This document shows, one piece after another, positions 1 to 13,100 of a DNA stretch of 36,725 nucleotides (positions within the stretch are counted from its first letter, which is position 1; each line of letters starts with the position of its first letter). The position numbers and the translations under genes were made by a program. Below the pieces are notes generated by a model. It was given only the letters and a program-made list of their open reading frames with translations. It did not search any database and was not told where the DNA came from. Where the stretch lies: the NCBI GenBank assembly GCA_049999805.1, contig JBNGIO010006136.1:134929-171653 (forward strand), written 5' to 3'. Origin of the DNA: Folioceros fuciformis. Its lineage: Eukaryota > Anthocerotophyta > Anthocerotopsida > Anthocerotales.

Positions 1-2193
1 ATTGCCTCCATAGAGCCATCGAGCTAGCCCCTGCCCGGCGCCTCCTCCTTCACCGGGACCTTCCGGCCTTCTTCCATCTAGGTCAAGAATCCTGTTTTCC
101 ATGCGAGGTCCTGGGATCTCCTTTTAAGTTTAATAATTTGATGTTCATAAAAGTTCAATTATAGATCTATAAAGATAAGGACATAAAACAATAAGATAAA
201 GATTAATTCAAAGCATAGAACAAAATAAAAAGCAGAAAACAAAAAAAAACAATCAAGTTTGAAATAGATTCACCATGAAGAACAAGAACAACATTAAGAT
301 GAAGATGAAGACTAAGATTAAGATTAAGACAGAAAACAATGAAACCCTCAAAAGAAGGAGAGAAAGAATAGCTCGAAAAGAAAAAGAAAAAAACCAAAAA
401 AGCTCTAAGAAGAAACATAATAGAAACAATGGAAAAAGAAGAAAAACACTTAGGTCAAACATATTAGAAAGAGAATAGACAATAAAGAACCCTAAGAAAA
501 AGAAGAAAACACACATAACAAGAGAAAAAAGGAACAATCCAAGAAACCAAACACACTCATGTGACACGCAAAATCAATAAAACACATTAAGGAAGAAAAG
601 AGAAAAGCAACCAAAGGAGAGAGAGAGAAAATACATTCAACAAAAACAAAAGGTGGAGAGGAGAGGGGACCAAAGAGAAAGAGAGGAAAAGTGAAAACGT
701 ACCTCAACATTCTCCTCCCTCCAAATCCCTTGAGCACACGCATAGTGGAAGAACATGAGTTGGATTTTATAAGGGCTACGACATTGCATAACTTGCATGA
801 TTTATCCCCGGGGAAGGCTTGAAAGAGATGCCAAACTATGGTCCTGAACCAAGGAGGGATGCATGCAACCAACCACAAGAGCTGAGCAAATTGCACTCTT
901 TGGCCTAGAGCGGGTGTTTTGACACTTACTCCTCTAGAGTTAATGGTGGAGTTATAGATGTTGTGGAAATTTTGGGAGTGGCCTAGGAGAAATTGCTTTA
1001 AACTCAAGTTCATGAGCTTGAGTTGAAGAAGCCTAGGGTCCTTGTCTTTGTGGAAGGGGCGACGGGATGCTCGTGTCCCTTGGTCCAAGCCAGGACACCA
1101 CAATCTAAGCAAGTTGCATGTCTAATGATGTCGGCACTGTGGTTCATCTACTTATCATCTACTTTCCAGAGACCTTTATCCCCCTTCACGTACGATTGCA
1201 TACTATCACAACAATACTTTTGTCTTTGTGCTCCTTTGTGTGCTAGAGGTGCCGGCCGATGGGCATTGCAACTGGGCGGGAAAATGTTTCTGCGTATGAA
1301 TACACGTTTCTCATCTTCTACTCTCGTTACAAAAACAAGGTGCTGGAGGGAAATAGCCTTATTCTTAATACACTGTTGTCATCTTTTGCGCTCATGGTGG
1401 ACACAAGGTGTTGGAGGGGGAACACCCTCATTCATAGAAAGGAAGATCTCAATGTCATGAGGACAACTTCTCGTTCTTTTGCCCCTCTTTGGATTACGGT
1501 AGATTGCACTAGGGCAAGTGGAGGACCACTCGTCCTATGTAATGTGATGCTTCAAATGTTGTTCAAAGTGACTTAATGCACGATTTATAGCCTAGTTTAG
1601 GCTCCAAGGTCACAAATTACTACAGAAAGAGTTAGTGGTGGGGCTTGTTGAAAACTATTGTCCTAGTGTTAGGGGTGGGGGTTGTTGTGAGGCCCTATCT
1701 TGTAATTCTTGCTCACTTGGACAATAGTTGTATGGGGGGAGAGAGTGAATAACAATCAAGGCTTTCTCGTTATGGTGCATTTGTGAGCATGTGTTGATTG
1801 TAGCTAAAACCTTAAATAATGGTCCCTTGAGATAAGTTTAAGTGGAAAGATTGCGGGTTTGATGGTTTTCTTCGGCTTAGGAAGGATGGTCAGTGGAATC
1901 ACACATGCCTACTAGTATGAGGAAGTAAGGGGTTTCTTTGATTGCTTTGGGTGCTAGTGAGACAGTTTTGAGGTTACACTTCTAGCTGGTCATATTTGGT
2001 GTGGAGGCTAGCAAGTAGCTTCTTTGTCTTAATCAAGGTAGACATAGAAATGAGGGCCAAGGATGCTCTTCTCTCCCTATATCTAAGCTACTAATTGATA
2101 TCTAGTTACCCACCTTAGGTTTGAGATTTGGTTATCCAACTTAGGTCCCAGTCTCTTGCCCCTCTAATCTCGTGAGTAGTTGACATCTTAGGA
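1..2193. other. AT-rich repeat-like region, no convincing gene
   Basis: I see no gene I can support here. Positions 180-720 are strongly purine-biased on the + strand (A/G-rich, many Lys/Arg/Glu codons), so open frames on either strand there are composition artefacts. Positions 720-2193 look like ordinary repeat-derived intergenic DNA. There is a 24-bp near-palindrome at 1001-1024. Two similar short segments occur at about 1335-1362 and 1401-1430, both containing an AAGGTG-TGGAGGG core. A minus-strand open frame (492-1112) has no domain I recognise. The block ends in an assembly gap, which itself suggests repeats. Confidence 0.5.
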
Positions 2194-2293
2194 NNNNNNN
2201 NNNNNNNNNNNNNNNNNNNNNNNNNNNNNNNNNNNNNNNNNNNNNNNNNNNNNNNNNNNNNNNNNNNNNNNNNNNNNNNNNNNNNNNNNNNNN
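2194..2293. other. Assembly gap of 100 N
   Basis: A run of exactly 100 N. This is the conventional placeholder for a scaffold gap of unknown size, so the true distance between the left block and the DUF547 gene is not known. Confidence 0.98.
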
Positions 2294-2713
2294 GTATATA
2301 TCTTAATTTATCCTATTGTATGTAGGAGTATTTTAAGGCTAAGCCCAATAATCATTAATAAATCTTAAGCTTAAATTAGGAATAAATCATGTCTATCCGG
2401 GCAACTTACACCGAGAGATTACACAGGCGTTTCTTCGGAAACGGATGCTGCACGTCAGATCTTTTGCGTGTTTCTCATCTGGGCAAGTTCAAAGGCAACA
2501 CGTCAAGACGTCAAGACATGCACAGTCTCAAGTTCCATACTAATGTGCAGTCACAGGCCACAGCCCGGCGTAAAAAAGAGGCCCAGCCAGGAGAGCTTCG
2601 CATCTAGCAGCATGGCCATACTACCAACGTTTCACTGTACATTTTCATTGCCGCGATTGTCCTCAAAACACTGGAGGTAGGTCCCTACCCACTACAAGGG
2701 GCCCAGAGATAGT
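2294..2713. other. 3' flank of the DUF547 gene
   Basis: No gene is seen. The first ~95 bases after the gap are AT-rich; the rest is balanced in composition and lies downstream of the minus-strand DUF547 stop codon. It probably includes that gene's 3' UTR. The short open frames here have no recognisable features. Confidence 0.5.
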
Positions 2714-5558
2714 CTACTTGTTCAAGGACCAGTCATAGGGCAGATAAGCCAATTTGGTATCTGGAGAATCCAAGAGCGTCAAGAGCTGCTTTTCCTCCTC
2801 GGGATTCAAGTGCTGGGCAATCCACTTAAGCACTGACGCCTCGTTCTTTCCAAAATCAGTGTCAAACCTGCAAAGCGACAGGTAGCAATTCAGGTTGGAC
2901 ACTCAAACCATTAGGAGCAGCAAGGTATGGAGCGATGAACGAACCATTTGAAAATTTTGCTGATAGAAATTGACTTCGTTCCCGGATCAATTCTGACACC
3001 TCCTGCCAGAAACTCGTTTACTGCAGTCTTCAACTCTTCAAGAACTCCGTCGAAGGAGTAACATCTCAGAGCAGGACTTGATCGGGTTCCCTTCACAAGA
3101 GCCATATGGATCAAGGGTTCGGCTTCTGATAGAGCCACCTGCAAGATGCGGTCGGTACATGAACATGCATCTCTTACGAGGATAACCTGTTAGTGCAATA
3201 GTGGCACCCAAAAATTTACCTGGAGCCGAGGATCCTTTGAGCTGAACGGCTTTCTCAGACTGTATGGAGCCCTCCTATTTGCTCTGAGCAATCCGTTCTC
3301 TATGGCAGACAATGAGTATGTATGTCCACCAATCACGTATTGCACATCCAGGAAAAAACTTCTTCTGTCTAGGAGGAGTCCACCAGGGCTCCGTCTAAGT
3401 TCTGCAATTGCATGGATAACCAAAGCGTTGTAGATGTTCAAGAAGAAGGCCAATTTTTCCTGGCTGCTGAAGGTAACCAAGTCAACCCTTTGTAGCTCTT
3501 CTGTTTTCTTGACGAAGCTGTGACACACGGGCATGTCATGAACAACTGGTCAAAGCGACCACCACAAAAGGCGCCCGGGTAGAATGCCATCAATCAAGTC
3601 TGAGGAGCTGCATAGCCTACATTGATCCCAAAACGGAATATTCAGGACGCAAAAATCCTGCTAAAAGTGTAAGATTTCATTCAATTACCATTTGAACTCA
3701 TCGCCCTTGGCAATACCCTCATAGTCCACGTTCTTGCCATCCTCAGACACATACGCATCGTAAATAGCGAGAATGAGCCTTCGGAGATCATCTCCAACCT
3801 CTCTAGCAGGCCTGGGCTCCAGATCATTTGTGGCTCCACTGAAATTCAGGCACTTGCCCAAGACATTTGGGTTGTGCTCCAGGAACCGATAGAAATGATT
3901 TCCATCCTCAAAAACGTGTTCCCTGAATCACGGATATGGAAGGACACGAGTTGCTGAGTCAACAACATACCAGAGAAACAAGGTCTGCATTGCGAATGAG
4001 TTCCCGCTAGTCCAACTTACTCTAGTACGTGAGTGAAGAAGTGCTTGCTGGCAATGCCTCTGACTAACTCCACAGCCTGCAAACACCACCCTCGTCACGA
4101 AACCAAAACCGAATGACCAGTTTCACACAACTAGCTGCCAAGACGGAAGCTGCCACATAAGTACATGCAACAACCTGGGACCTTGAAAGGGTCCAGGCAC
4201 AATGCATAAGGGAATAATAGCTGGGGCCTCAACAAACATAGGCTGAGGAGACGTTGCAGATGAAGGTTCGGGCAGCTAACCATTTCCCTGGTGATATGTT
4301 GGTCCTCCATAACGATGTCAACAGCATCGGATCCAACAAAGCATTTATTGATGACTCGATACTTGAGAAAGCGGTCCTTCACCACCAGCTTTGCCCTCAG
4401 TTTCTTCACAAGTTCAATGTACTCGTCCAGTTTTCCACTTACAGCGTGCTCGCTATAGACGGGGGGGAGAGGAGTGGCCAGGTTAGCCTCGACCTCGAAA
4501 ACCTGTTCAATTTTCTCCTCCAGCTGTCCACTTGCTTCTAGTGCCAGAAGTTCGCTGACGCCCCCAATCACAACGTCATTGAAGAAGACCTGAGGAACCT
4601 CAAGAGTGCTAGCTTTTTCTTGGAGCTCAGACTTACGTTGCGGGAAAACATCCAGATTGATCTCCACGAACTTGATTCCCCACTTGGACAGCATACTCTT
4701 GGCTGTACGACACTCCCGAGATCCTGACACAGAGAAAACGGTGACTCTTCCCTTCATTTCCCGGCCCGAGTCCTGAGCCTCATCCTCAGCCTCAGTGTCC
4801 TCCTCGTTTTCAGACTTAGCAGACTCGGATTTGCTGGCCTCTTCAGGTATTCCAACTTCCTTGTCGGTCTGATCTGATCGATCTAAATCCTCCTTCTTCC
4901 CCGAAAGTCTTCTGATCACCTTGCTGACCACAGTCCTGCTGCCATCAACAACATTCGTGACCACATTCATGCTACCATCCACGACGTTGGTGACCACGTT
5001 CTTACCCCCGTCAACGACATTCTTGCCGCCGTCCCTGACGAAGTTTTTGAAAGCCGCTGCCTTCTCCGGCCACTCTTCTCCAAATGCTCCAGGTTTCTTG
5101 TCCGCAATTTCTGCCGAAGGGGAGCTCCCTTCTTCGATCTCGGCATCCTGGGCCGTTTTGTGTGGAGCCTCTGCATGCTTTTTGGATGCAAAAGTCCTCT
5201 CTATAAAATTAAGTGCCGTCTGCCCCTTGATAGCGAGATACGACCTCTTTGGTTCCTTGGACGCTGTCGACGAAGGATCGCTCTCCTCCGAGGGCGGTGC
5301 CTGAGCTTCACCTGGTTGCGGATCGGGTTGCAAGGCTTTGGTGCTCGCAGCGCCGCCATCCTCCGCACTCACACGCGACGCCACATCCTCCACCACCACC
5401 GTACTGTCAGTTAAGCCGACGTCCACCTGGCCAGCCAATCTACCGTCCTGAGAAGCCGAATCTTTGGAAAGCTGATCATCCGAAGGCACGGACACCAGAT
5501 TCCACTCTCCCGATGGCTGACTCTCTATAGGCTCCTTCAAGTCTCTGTCGTTGTCCAT
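2714..5558 (-). CDS. Glutaredoxin-like / DEP / DUF547 domain protein
   Basis: Six exons on the minus strand: 5558-4281, 4076-4021, 3922-3689, 3517-3220, 3138-2945 and 2867-2714. All introns are GT-AG and the phases close to 737 aa. Order of domains: an acidic, low-complexity N-terminus; an 11-residue repeat tract (about 176-216, DGxxNVVTNVV type); an acidic linker; a glutaredoxin-like fold (about 272-350, with the cis-Pro motif VPQVFFNDVVIGG); a DEP domain (about 392-468); and DUF547 (about 525-655, EKLAFFLNIYN). This architecture is known in plants as an uncharacterised glutaredoxin-family/DEP/DUF547 protein; its biochemical function is not established. The usual nucleophilic Cys of the Grx motif is Ser280; only Cys283 remains. 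The start at MDNDRDLK is chosen because the upstream open sequence (to 5720) is Cys/Phe-rich and looks like 5' UTR. Confidence 0.9.
4913..5033 (-). repeat. In-frame 33-bp (11-residue) repeat in DUF547 protein
   Basis: Inside exon 1 of the DUF547 gene. A 7-residue DGGKNVV is followed by three 11-residue units: DGGKNVVTNVV, DGSMNVVTNVV and DGSRTVVSKVI. The spacing of V/I positions and the 11-residue period resemble amphipathic 11/3 helices of the kind that bind membrane surfaces. That functional reading is inference. Confidence 0.85.
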
Positions 5559-7186
5559 GTGTTCCACAATGCGAGGAGAGGTACGACACCACGACACCTG
5601 CAGAAACCCGGTGTAGAATGAGGAAAACCGCAGCTCCGCACAATCGCACGCAACCGCACAGCCGGGACAAAAATTAAAATTCGGGAAGGCCCCCGAAGGA
5701 AAACAAAGTCGCAGACACACGGAGAGTCAAGTGCACTTGTCAGAGTCTCCTGAAGCATTGCAAGGATCACAACGTCGCTACACCGGATTGAAGACAAATG
5801 AAACAAGCGGAACAGATCTGCTATACTCGAGCCAGATCCGAACAGCGGAAGCTGAAAGCACTCGGTGATGGAGCCGCACCGAAAGGCGGCGCGGCAGCGA
5901 AAGAACAGGAGCATGATGCGGACTCACCAGCGCGTAGTAGCGGAGTCGAGGGAAGCGTCCTGGTTGCGTGCCCTGGGAACGCCAGTAACAAATATGAGTG
6001 AGAAAACGGAGGAGCAGCTAGGTGGATAGCCAGCAGGCGGGAAGCGGAGCAAAGCGATGCAGCTTGAACTTGAGCTGCTTTACTCGGAGTCACTAGACAT
6101 AAATGCCGCGGACGCCGGACTGCTGACTCCATGTATGTACAATTTGCGGCTAGTGCTCACAGCGTACTGTATCCGGATACGACTCATTTGCGACTGGCCG
6201 CCTCTTCGGCCCACCGTATGTGTACGTTTGTGTAAGTCGTTGTACAGGCACCATGTTTCTGGGACGTGTTGACGAGGACGCCTCCACGCAACCGATCCAA
6301 GACTGAATTCATCACATCACGCAGCTACTGCCCAAACTTGATAACCTATCCCACACACAGTCTACTAATTCCGTTCCGTTTGCAACGACGGAGCTATCGA
6401 AGCCTACTTCCATAACCTAGCTGAGTTGAGTGGTATCATAATCAAGGGCTTGACTTTGCTTTGGGTTCCCTTAACACACCATAGCCAAATCCTAGGATCA
6501 ATTTCAATCTATCTCAATTCACAGCTTATATGATGTATCTAGCTACTTATACTAGGAACATTCTTGTCTCAATGATTCGAGCATGAGTTACTTGATGGTT
6601 CTATAAATGCTTGAATATGAAGTTACTTGATAGTTCTATAAATGCTTGATTATGAAGTTGTGATAGATTTGTATTAACTAATCAATATTATCCTTGTCCA
6701 CCAAGTATGAGTAAATCATCAGCATCATCATCATACACCTAGAGATTAGGATAAACTAAGACTTAAAAATAGTCTATATAAAGACTAATCAAATGATCCT
6801 TTCTTTTCCTTCCTTTTGATGTAGAGGTGGATGTGGCGTAAACCAAAAGTGGTGGCCGCCAGTCTTAGAAGATTGGATATAGGCGTTTCTGATTTGGGAA
6901 AGGGGAAGACCTAGACGAGACGACCTGCTAACCTAGAGATTTTCTGGGTGCATAGATTCGAGAGGATATTTACAGGGCGTGTTGTAATGAGTTAGTTACA
7001 TGTGAACCGGATACCGATACAACCGGGGAATTGGCTAGGCAGGGTTTTGGGAGGTTTGAGAGCGCGCGGCGCCGTTCCGTCGACGTGAAGGTATGAAGTA
7101 TGAAACGCAACGTAGTCTTCTCTTCCAGCACTCCGGCCTAATGTTGGGTAGCCCAGTGCAGTGACCAGGGGCGGCAGTCGGCACCG
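5559..7186. promoter_or_regulatory. Divergent intergenic region between DUF547 and importin genes
   Basis: About 1.6 kb between two divergent start codons, so it should hold both promoters and 5' UTRs. The first ~500 bases (5559-6060) are GC-richer and carry overlapping open frames on both strands, which I read as 5' UTR and promoter of the DUF547 gene. Positions 6300-6850 are AT-rich and contain a 35-bp tandem duplication (6587-6656). I could not identify a trustworthy TATA box or a further gene. Confidence 0.5.
6587..6656. repeat. 35-bp tandem duplication
   Basis: Two adjacent 35-bp copies (6587-6621 and 6622-6656) beginning GTTACTTGAT and ending ATATGAA/TTATGAA. They differ at two positions. 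The pair lies in the AT-rich part of the intergenic region upstream of the importin gene and is non-coding. Confidence 0.9.
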
Positions 7187-10100
7187 ATGGATGTCCAGAC
7201 ATTGGCAACTGTTCTGCATCGTGCGCTGAGTACGAATCCTGAGGAGCGCAAGGCTGGCGAAGAGCAACTGAATCAGGTGGGTGGATTGCCTGCCAAGCCA
7301 CTCTTGTCCTTGTTGCTCCCCTGGCGATATGCCCGTCCTGCCGATCTCCCGACCTCCTGAATCTTGCCTCCAAGCTTGTATCGTCTTTGCCAGATTAAGC
7401 TCGCCCGTGCTCAAGACATTGTGCTGATAAGCTGCCTGCCCGCCTGCGCTCTGACTGAGGCGCATCACTAGAGCGTAGCACTGGGCATGAAGTGTTTTTA
7501 CGGTGCCTCACTCATTTTCAATGTTTTTGCGGTGTCCTGGCTGAGGCTTGTTCACACTCTGGCAGGTCCGGAACGGGATCTTTGTCGTTTGGATCCTTTC
7601 ACTGTAACTGTTGCATTGTTGCTATGCGCGGACCTGGGTCCTTGCAGCTTTGAGTCTAGAGTCGGTGCTTTGCATGGTCATGGCGTCAGATATTTTTATC
7701 TAAGTTGGACTACTTGCACCATCTCCAGCTGCCCCCTTCACGGTAGTTGGGACATAGCCACAGCAAGTTCGTCACTTTTAGTTGTTGTTCAGGTGTTGTC
7801 TTCTCTGGTGAAGAGCTGCCTTGGGACAAAATGCATGGGCAGCACTTTCTCCAACTGTCTTATTTTGTTTCAGGGCCTAGCGTTTGTTGCAAGACAATTC
7901 GTACTGCCTGATATGTTTGTTCATGTTCTAACGGCCACTTCGCTTCCTCAGTTTCAGCATGCGCCTGGACATGTTGTTGGGCTACTGCAAATAATCGTGA
8001 CGACAAATGTGGATCCTTCCATCCGACAAATCGCAAGCATTTACTTCAAGAATGTGGTTGGAAGAGATTGGACTCCACCTGATCCAGGTGAGAGCCTAAC
8101 TTTTCCGAGCGTTGCGTGCTGAATTCAAAGAGGTGTTGACCTTATGGGATTGGCCACGGAAATGGCAGGAAATCCTCAGAAGATCTCAGAAAATGATAAA
8201 CTCACTGTGAGACAGCATATTTTGGAGGCCATAATTCATGCTCCTCCTCTAATAAGGTGAAATCTTCGTATTGTTGTGTGAAGCATACGTTTTTCTCACG
8301 GAGCCTGCGTACAGAACAGTCTCTTTTGGGAAGTGCGTAATGTATCACGGACTATGTTGGTCTGGCGTCATAATTGCCAGCCAAGTTCGCCGTTTCACCC
8401 GTTGTGGTGGCATGTGCAGGGCACAACTTGGTGAATGCTTGAAAACGGTTATACATGCGGATTATCCAGAACAGTTACCTCATCTTCTCCCCACAATAGA
8501 TCAGAATCTGAAGTCAAATGAGCCGAAGAGGGTGTATGGTGCACTGTTCGCTTTGAGAATATTAACCAGAAAATACGAGTAAGTCCTGTAGCTGGTTGAG
8601 ACTCGCCGTGACCATCCCATAGATATTCATAATGTATCACTATGTGGCCAGGCAACAGTCCTGGAGTGCAAAGGGCTCAGGAAGACCGGCCTGCCTTACA
8701 TTACATCTTTGAGTTGGATCCGCATGCGCAGGTTCAAGGACGAGGTGGAGAGGACTCCCGTTCAGTTGATTATTGATGTGACCTTCCCAGTGCTGCTCGG
8801 TATCCTTCGCCAACTGGTGGATTTGCAGGACCCGTCTTTAGAGATTGCGGATCTGATCAAGCTGATCTGCAAAATATTCTGGTCCTCATCTTATGTAAGG
8901 GGGGAATTGTGAAGAGTCGTTTGAAACTTCAAAATGTGCCTTGTGGATGCATGGAAGATGCTTGAGCGTCTGTGGCTGAACTGCCTTCCTCTGTGAAGGC
9001 TTCACTGTTTTCGGTTTCTGATGATTCCCTTTCCCCCTGAAACGCCTCTGTTAACTTTTTCATTTCTCAATGTGTACTGTCTTGAAGCTTGAAATCCCCA
9101 AGCTGCTGCATGATCACCATACATTTGCCTCCTGGATGAGTTGCTACCATGATCTTCTCCAAAGGCCGGTGCCTGCTAAAGATCAGCCAATGGATCCTGA
9201 GCTACGAAAGGTGTGGGGCTGGTGGAAAGTTAAGAAATGGACGCTTCACATCATGAACCGCCTATACAGCAGGTGTGTTTGCTAATGCTCTGTACCCAAG
9301 TGTTAACGGTTTCATTACTTTGCGTCCAGTGCAGATCAGTAGATGGAGGTCAAATTTCTCCTTTTGGTGGGTTGGCCAGGTTTGGTGATCCTAAGATGTC
9401 AAAACCGGAGTCCAGAGCATTTGCCCAAATGTTTCAAGATCAGTTTGCTGGGATGTTCCTCAAATCGTACATGAACCTTCTAGGCGTCCTCCGGCATGGC
9501 GGTTACTTGCCGGATCGAGTCATCAATCTCGGTATTCAATATCTGATAACGAGGTACCTGGTATACTTCCTCACAATGCATTCGCATTCTGTTTAAATAA
9601 AATCAGCCTCTTCTAATTGACCAAGGACCAGACTGTTGCACCCTCTCCTTCTAGCATTGTGAAAAGAGCCTAGTTCATCGGTATGATAAGCATGCATTGT
9701 GGCATGGTTTGTATGTCTCTTGCTTGCAAATGGACCTGTATGAAGAGGTACATCACAAGGACTCCAATGATGTTGACAAATCTTATTTTCGTGTTGGTTA
9801 TTGATTGTTTTGCAGTGTTCTGCAGTCAGTGACGTATCGGTTATTGAAGCCAGAACTCAATGTCCTGCTTTTTGAGATTATTTTTCCTTTAATGTGCTTC
9901 AATGATGTGGACGAGCAGCTCTGGCATAATGATCCTCATGAGTATGTGCGAAAGGGCTATGGTGAGTTGAGTGGTTTATTGTGGACCCACTCTAGTTATC
10001 TGTTTGACTACTGCTTTGCAAACAGTCAACTGCCAAACGTTATTGAAAATCTAGACTGTAATATACTGAACGGATGTTCTTATTGAACTTCAGATATAAT

Positions 10101-13100
10101 TGAGGATATGTACAGCCCTCGGACTGCAGCCATGAATTTCATTTCAGAACTTGTTAGGAAGAGGAAGGAGAACCTGGAAATGTTTTTGTCTTTCATAGTA
10201 GAAGTCTTCAGAAGGTGACAAGCTTTATCTATCATTCTGCGTTAAGCTACTCTGTGAAAGTAGCTTAATACACACTGATTTTCTTTTTCTGTCTCATTTC
10301 TCTGGAAACTTCTATCTGGTAGCCGCTTGAAGCTTTAATCTGCTTGTAGGTACAACGAGGCTCCTGTTGGCCAAAAGCCGTACCGGCAGAAAGATGGTGC
10401 CCTATTGGCAGTTGGAGCATTGAGCGACAGATTGAAGAAGACTCAACCCTACAAATCTCAGCTAGAACACATGCTTGTGCAACATGTTTTCCCGGAATTT
10501 GGGAGCCCTGCTGGACATCTTAGAGCAAAAGTATGGAAAGTGCTTTGTGTTCTCCCATCTTGTGTGCGGATCCTTGGATCATTACCATGTGGGCTTATGT
10601 TGACATATTTTTGATGCAGGCAGCATGGGTCTCTGGTCAATATGCAGATATCCCGTTTGCTGAGCAGCACAGCTTTACCTCTGCCATGCATAGCGTCGTA
10701 TCAGCTCTGACAGATCCTGAGCTTCCAGTACGTGTTGACTCTGTTGTGGCACTCCGGTCATTTGTGGACGCTTGTAAAGGTAGTATTAACTTCTCATTCT
10801 CAGGGTTTTAGAGTGTCCATGTGACGTACTGTGCTGTTACGCGGGCTTGATGGGTTTGATTAATCTTATGCTGTGATTTTATCCAAGCTGGGAGCCCTGG
10901 AATTGTGGTACACATGACGCAATGTCTGTGCCGTCTGCCTACTACTGTTGATTAAGTCCGTGAACAGTGGAAGTGCTGAGTGGCTTCCGGTGGGAGCCTG
11001 AAAAGGTGATCGTTCTGTGTGCAGATCTCGATGTGATCCGTCCCATGCTACCTGGCCTTCTCGATGGTTAGTTTACTTTCTCGTTTATTTCATGCCTGGA
11101 TGCTACTGTAAACTGAGCTCATTTTTCATGCACATGGTTGATATCTGATCTGGCAGAATTTTTCAAGCTGATGAATGAGGTGGAGAATGAGGACCTAGTT
11201 TTTACTTTAGAGACTATTGTAGACAAGTTTGGTGAAGAGATGGCTCCTTATGCGCTTGGTCTTTGTCAAAACCTAGTGAGTTCTCTTCATCAAATGTCAC
11301 GCAACAACAGTTTCAGCTAGGAGTAACGGTATGCTGCTTGGACGAGCCTGCGGTTTTGGCTGATCTAAACGTATTGTGTACAGGCATCTGCCTTTTGGAA
11401 ATGTTTAGAGTCTGCTGAAACAGATGAAGATGAGGATGACTCCGGAGCTTTGGCTGCTGTTGGTTGTCTGAGGGCCATCGGCACAATTCTTGAATCTGTG
11501 TGCCGGCTGCCACAGTTGTTTCCACAGATGGAACCCACGTTATTCCCTATCATGCAGAGAATGCTCACCACGGAGGGCCAAGGTGCGCTTTTTGACTGAT
11601 TGCTTTGACGTCATCAAATTTCGCTTCCATGGTCTGGATTTTGCAGTGCCCCACTCTCTCGTATATGAGCTGATGGGTGAATTTCTGTTGTGCCTTTTCT
11701 GTGTGCAGATGTATTTGAAGAGGTTTTGGAAATTGTTTCTTATATGACGTACTTTTCACCTTCAATTAGCTTGAACATGTGGAGCTTGTGGCCACGTATG
11801 GTAGATGCGATGGGAGAGTGGGCTATAGATTATTTTGAGAGTAAGTCCCATACCTGCCGGCTTGTTATGTTGACGTTTTCAAAACATTGATTTTCTAATG
11901 ACCTGTTTGCAGATATCCTAGTCCCATTGGATAACTACATATCAAGGAGCACTGATCACTTTCTTTGCTGTAAGGATCCGGACTATCAACAAAGCCTTTT
12001 CAAAATGTTGTCATCGGTCAGTATTGTTTTTAAAGCTGATGAATCAGTTAGTATTCAGTATACGTGTTTGGTTACTTACCGTTCTTTTCTCATCTGCATC
12101 TATATGCAAGGAATTGCTTGGTATGGTGTTTTCATTGGTACGTTTTTCTGCCGCAGGTTCTGTCTGACGAAAAATATGAGGACAGTGACATCGAGCCAGC
12201 ACCAAAAGTGATCGAATCTATTTTTCAAAATTGTCGAGGACGAGTGGATGAGTGGGTGGAACCTTATCTGAGGATAACAGTTGAGAGGCTTAGGAGAACT
12301 GAGAAGAAGTATTTAAGGGATTTGCTGATGGAAGTGGTAAGACTCCTTGCTCATCAGCTGGGGCCCACATTTACTGCACTGCTGAAATTTCCACATTCAA
12401 CTAATTGCTTGAAGAAGAGGAGAGACGCTCAGGTCATATGTTAATGGCAGGTTGCGAATGCCCTGTATTACAACCCTTCGTTTTCACTTGGCATCCTCCA
12501 AAAGCTAGGAGTTACTGCGGAGATCTTCCAAGCGTGGTTTCAAATGCTGTATGATGTGAAGAAAAGCACAAAGCCAGTTCACTTTCGGAGGTGGATGTTG
12601 CACTCTTCTGTGATCCTTGTTTATTATTGTTTATCTATTTCTGCTGTCAGTGATGTAACTTGCTTATTTCTTTGTGAAGAGAACATGACAAGAAGGTCTG
12701 CATACTGGGGCTGGCTTCACTTCTTCAGCTGCCTCCGGAGGCCTTGCCACAAGAACTCCAGCTGGGACTGGATCAAGTCTTTAAAGCTCTGTTGAAGCTC
12801 CTTCTTGCTTATAAAGAGCAGTGCGCTGGTATGAGTTTCACTTGAATTTATTTGGTCCTCACCTTTGTCAAGTTCCTTACACAGCAGTTCCTTGTCTTTG
12901 GTTGGCTGCAGAAGCAGCTAAGGCAGAAGCAGACGCCCAGGCTGAGGAGGACGAGGGTCTTGATGGCTGGAAGTCAGGTGATGAAGACTGGGAGCGAGAC
13001 GAGCTTGTAGATGAGGACGATGAAAATGAAGAAGCTGACGAAAGGCTTAACAAGCTAGCAGGCAGAGTACAGGTGGGCAACAACAGATTTCAGCGTATTA

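Noticed and set aside
203-567. Phe/Leu-rich minus-strand and Lys/Glu-rich plus-strand open frames
   Set aside because: Both come from the same A/G-rich low-complexity DNA. No domain, intron pattern or other coding sign supports either.
492-1112. A 206-codon minus-strand open frame
   Set aside because: It has no recognisable motif. Its C-terminal half is Phe/Ser/Leu-rich because of the purine-biased + strand, and it runs into low-complexity sequence.
1600-1760. Possible LTR boundary (G-rich tract followed by TG)
   Set aside because: I found no matching second LTR, primer-binding site or pol domain in the window, and the assembly gap cuts the region. The evidence is too thin to report as a feature.
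3518-3534. Open sequence giving a Met (MPVCHS) just before DUF547 exon 4
   Set aside because: Using the acceptor at 3518-3519 keeps the phase with exon 3 and gives the family sequence DEFKCFVKKTEELQRVDL. The Met is therefore intronic.
4921-5304. A + strand open frame with Thr-rich repeats
   Set aside because: It is the antisense shadow of the 11-residue repeats of the DUF547 protein.
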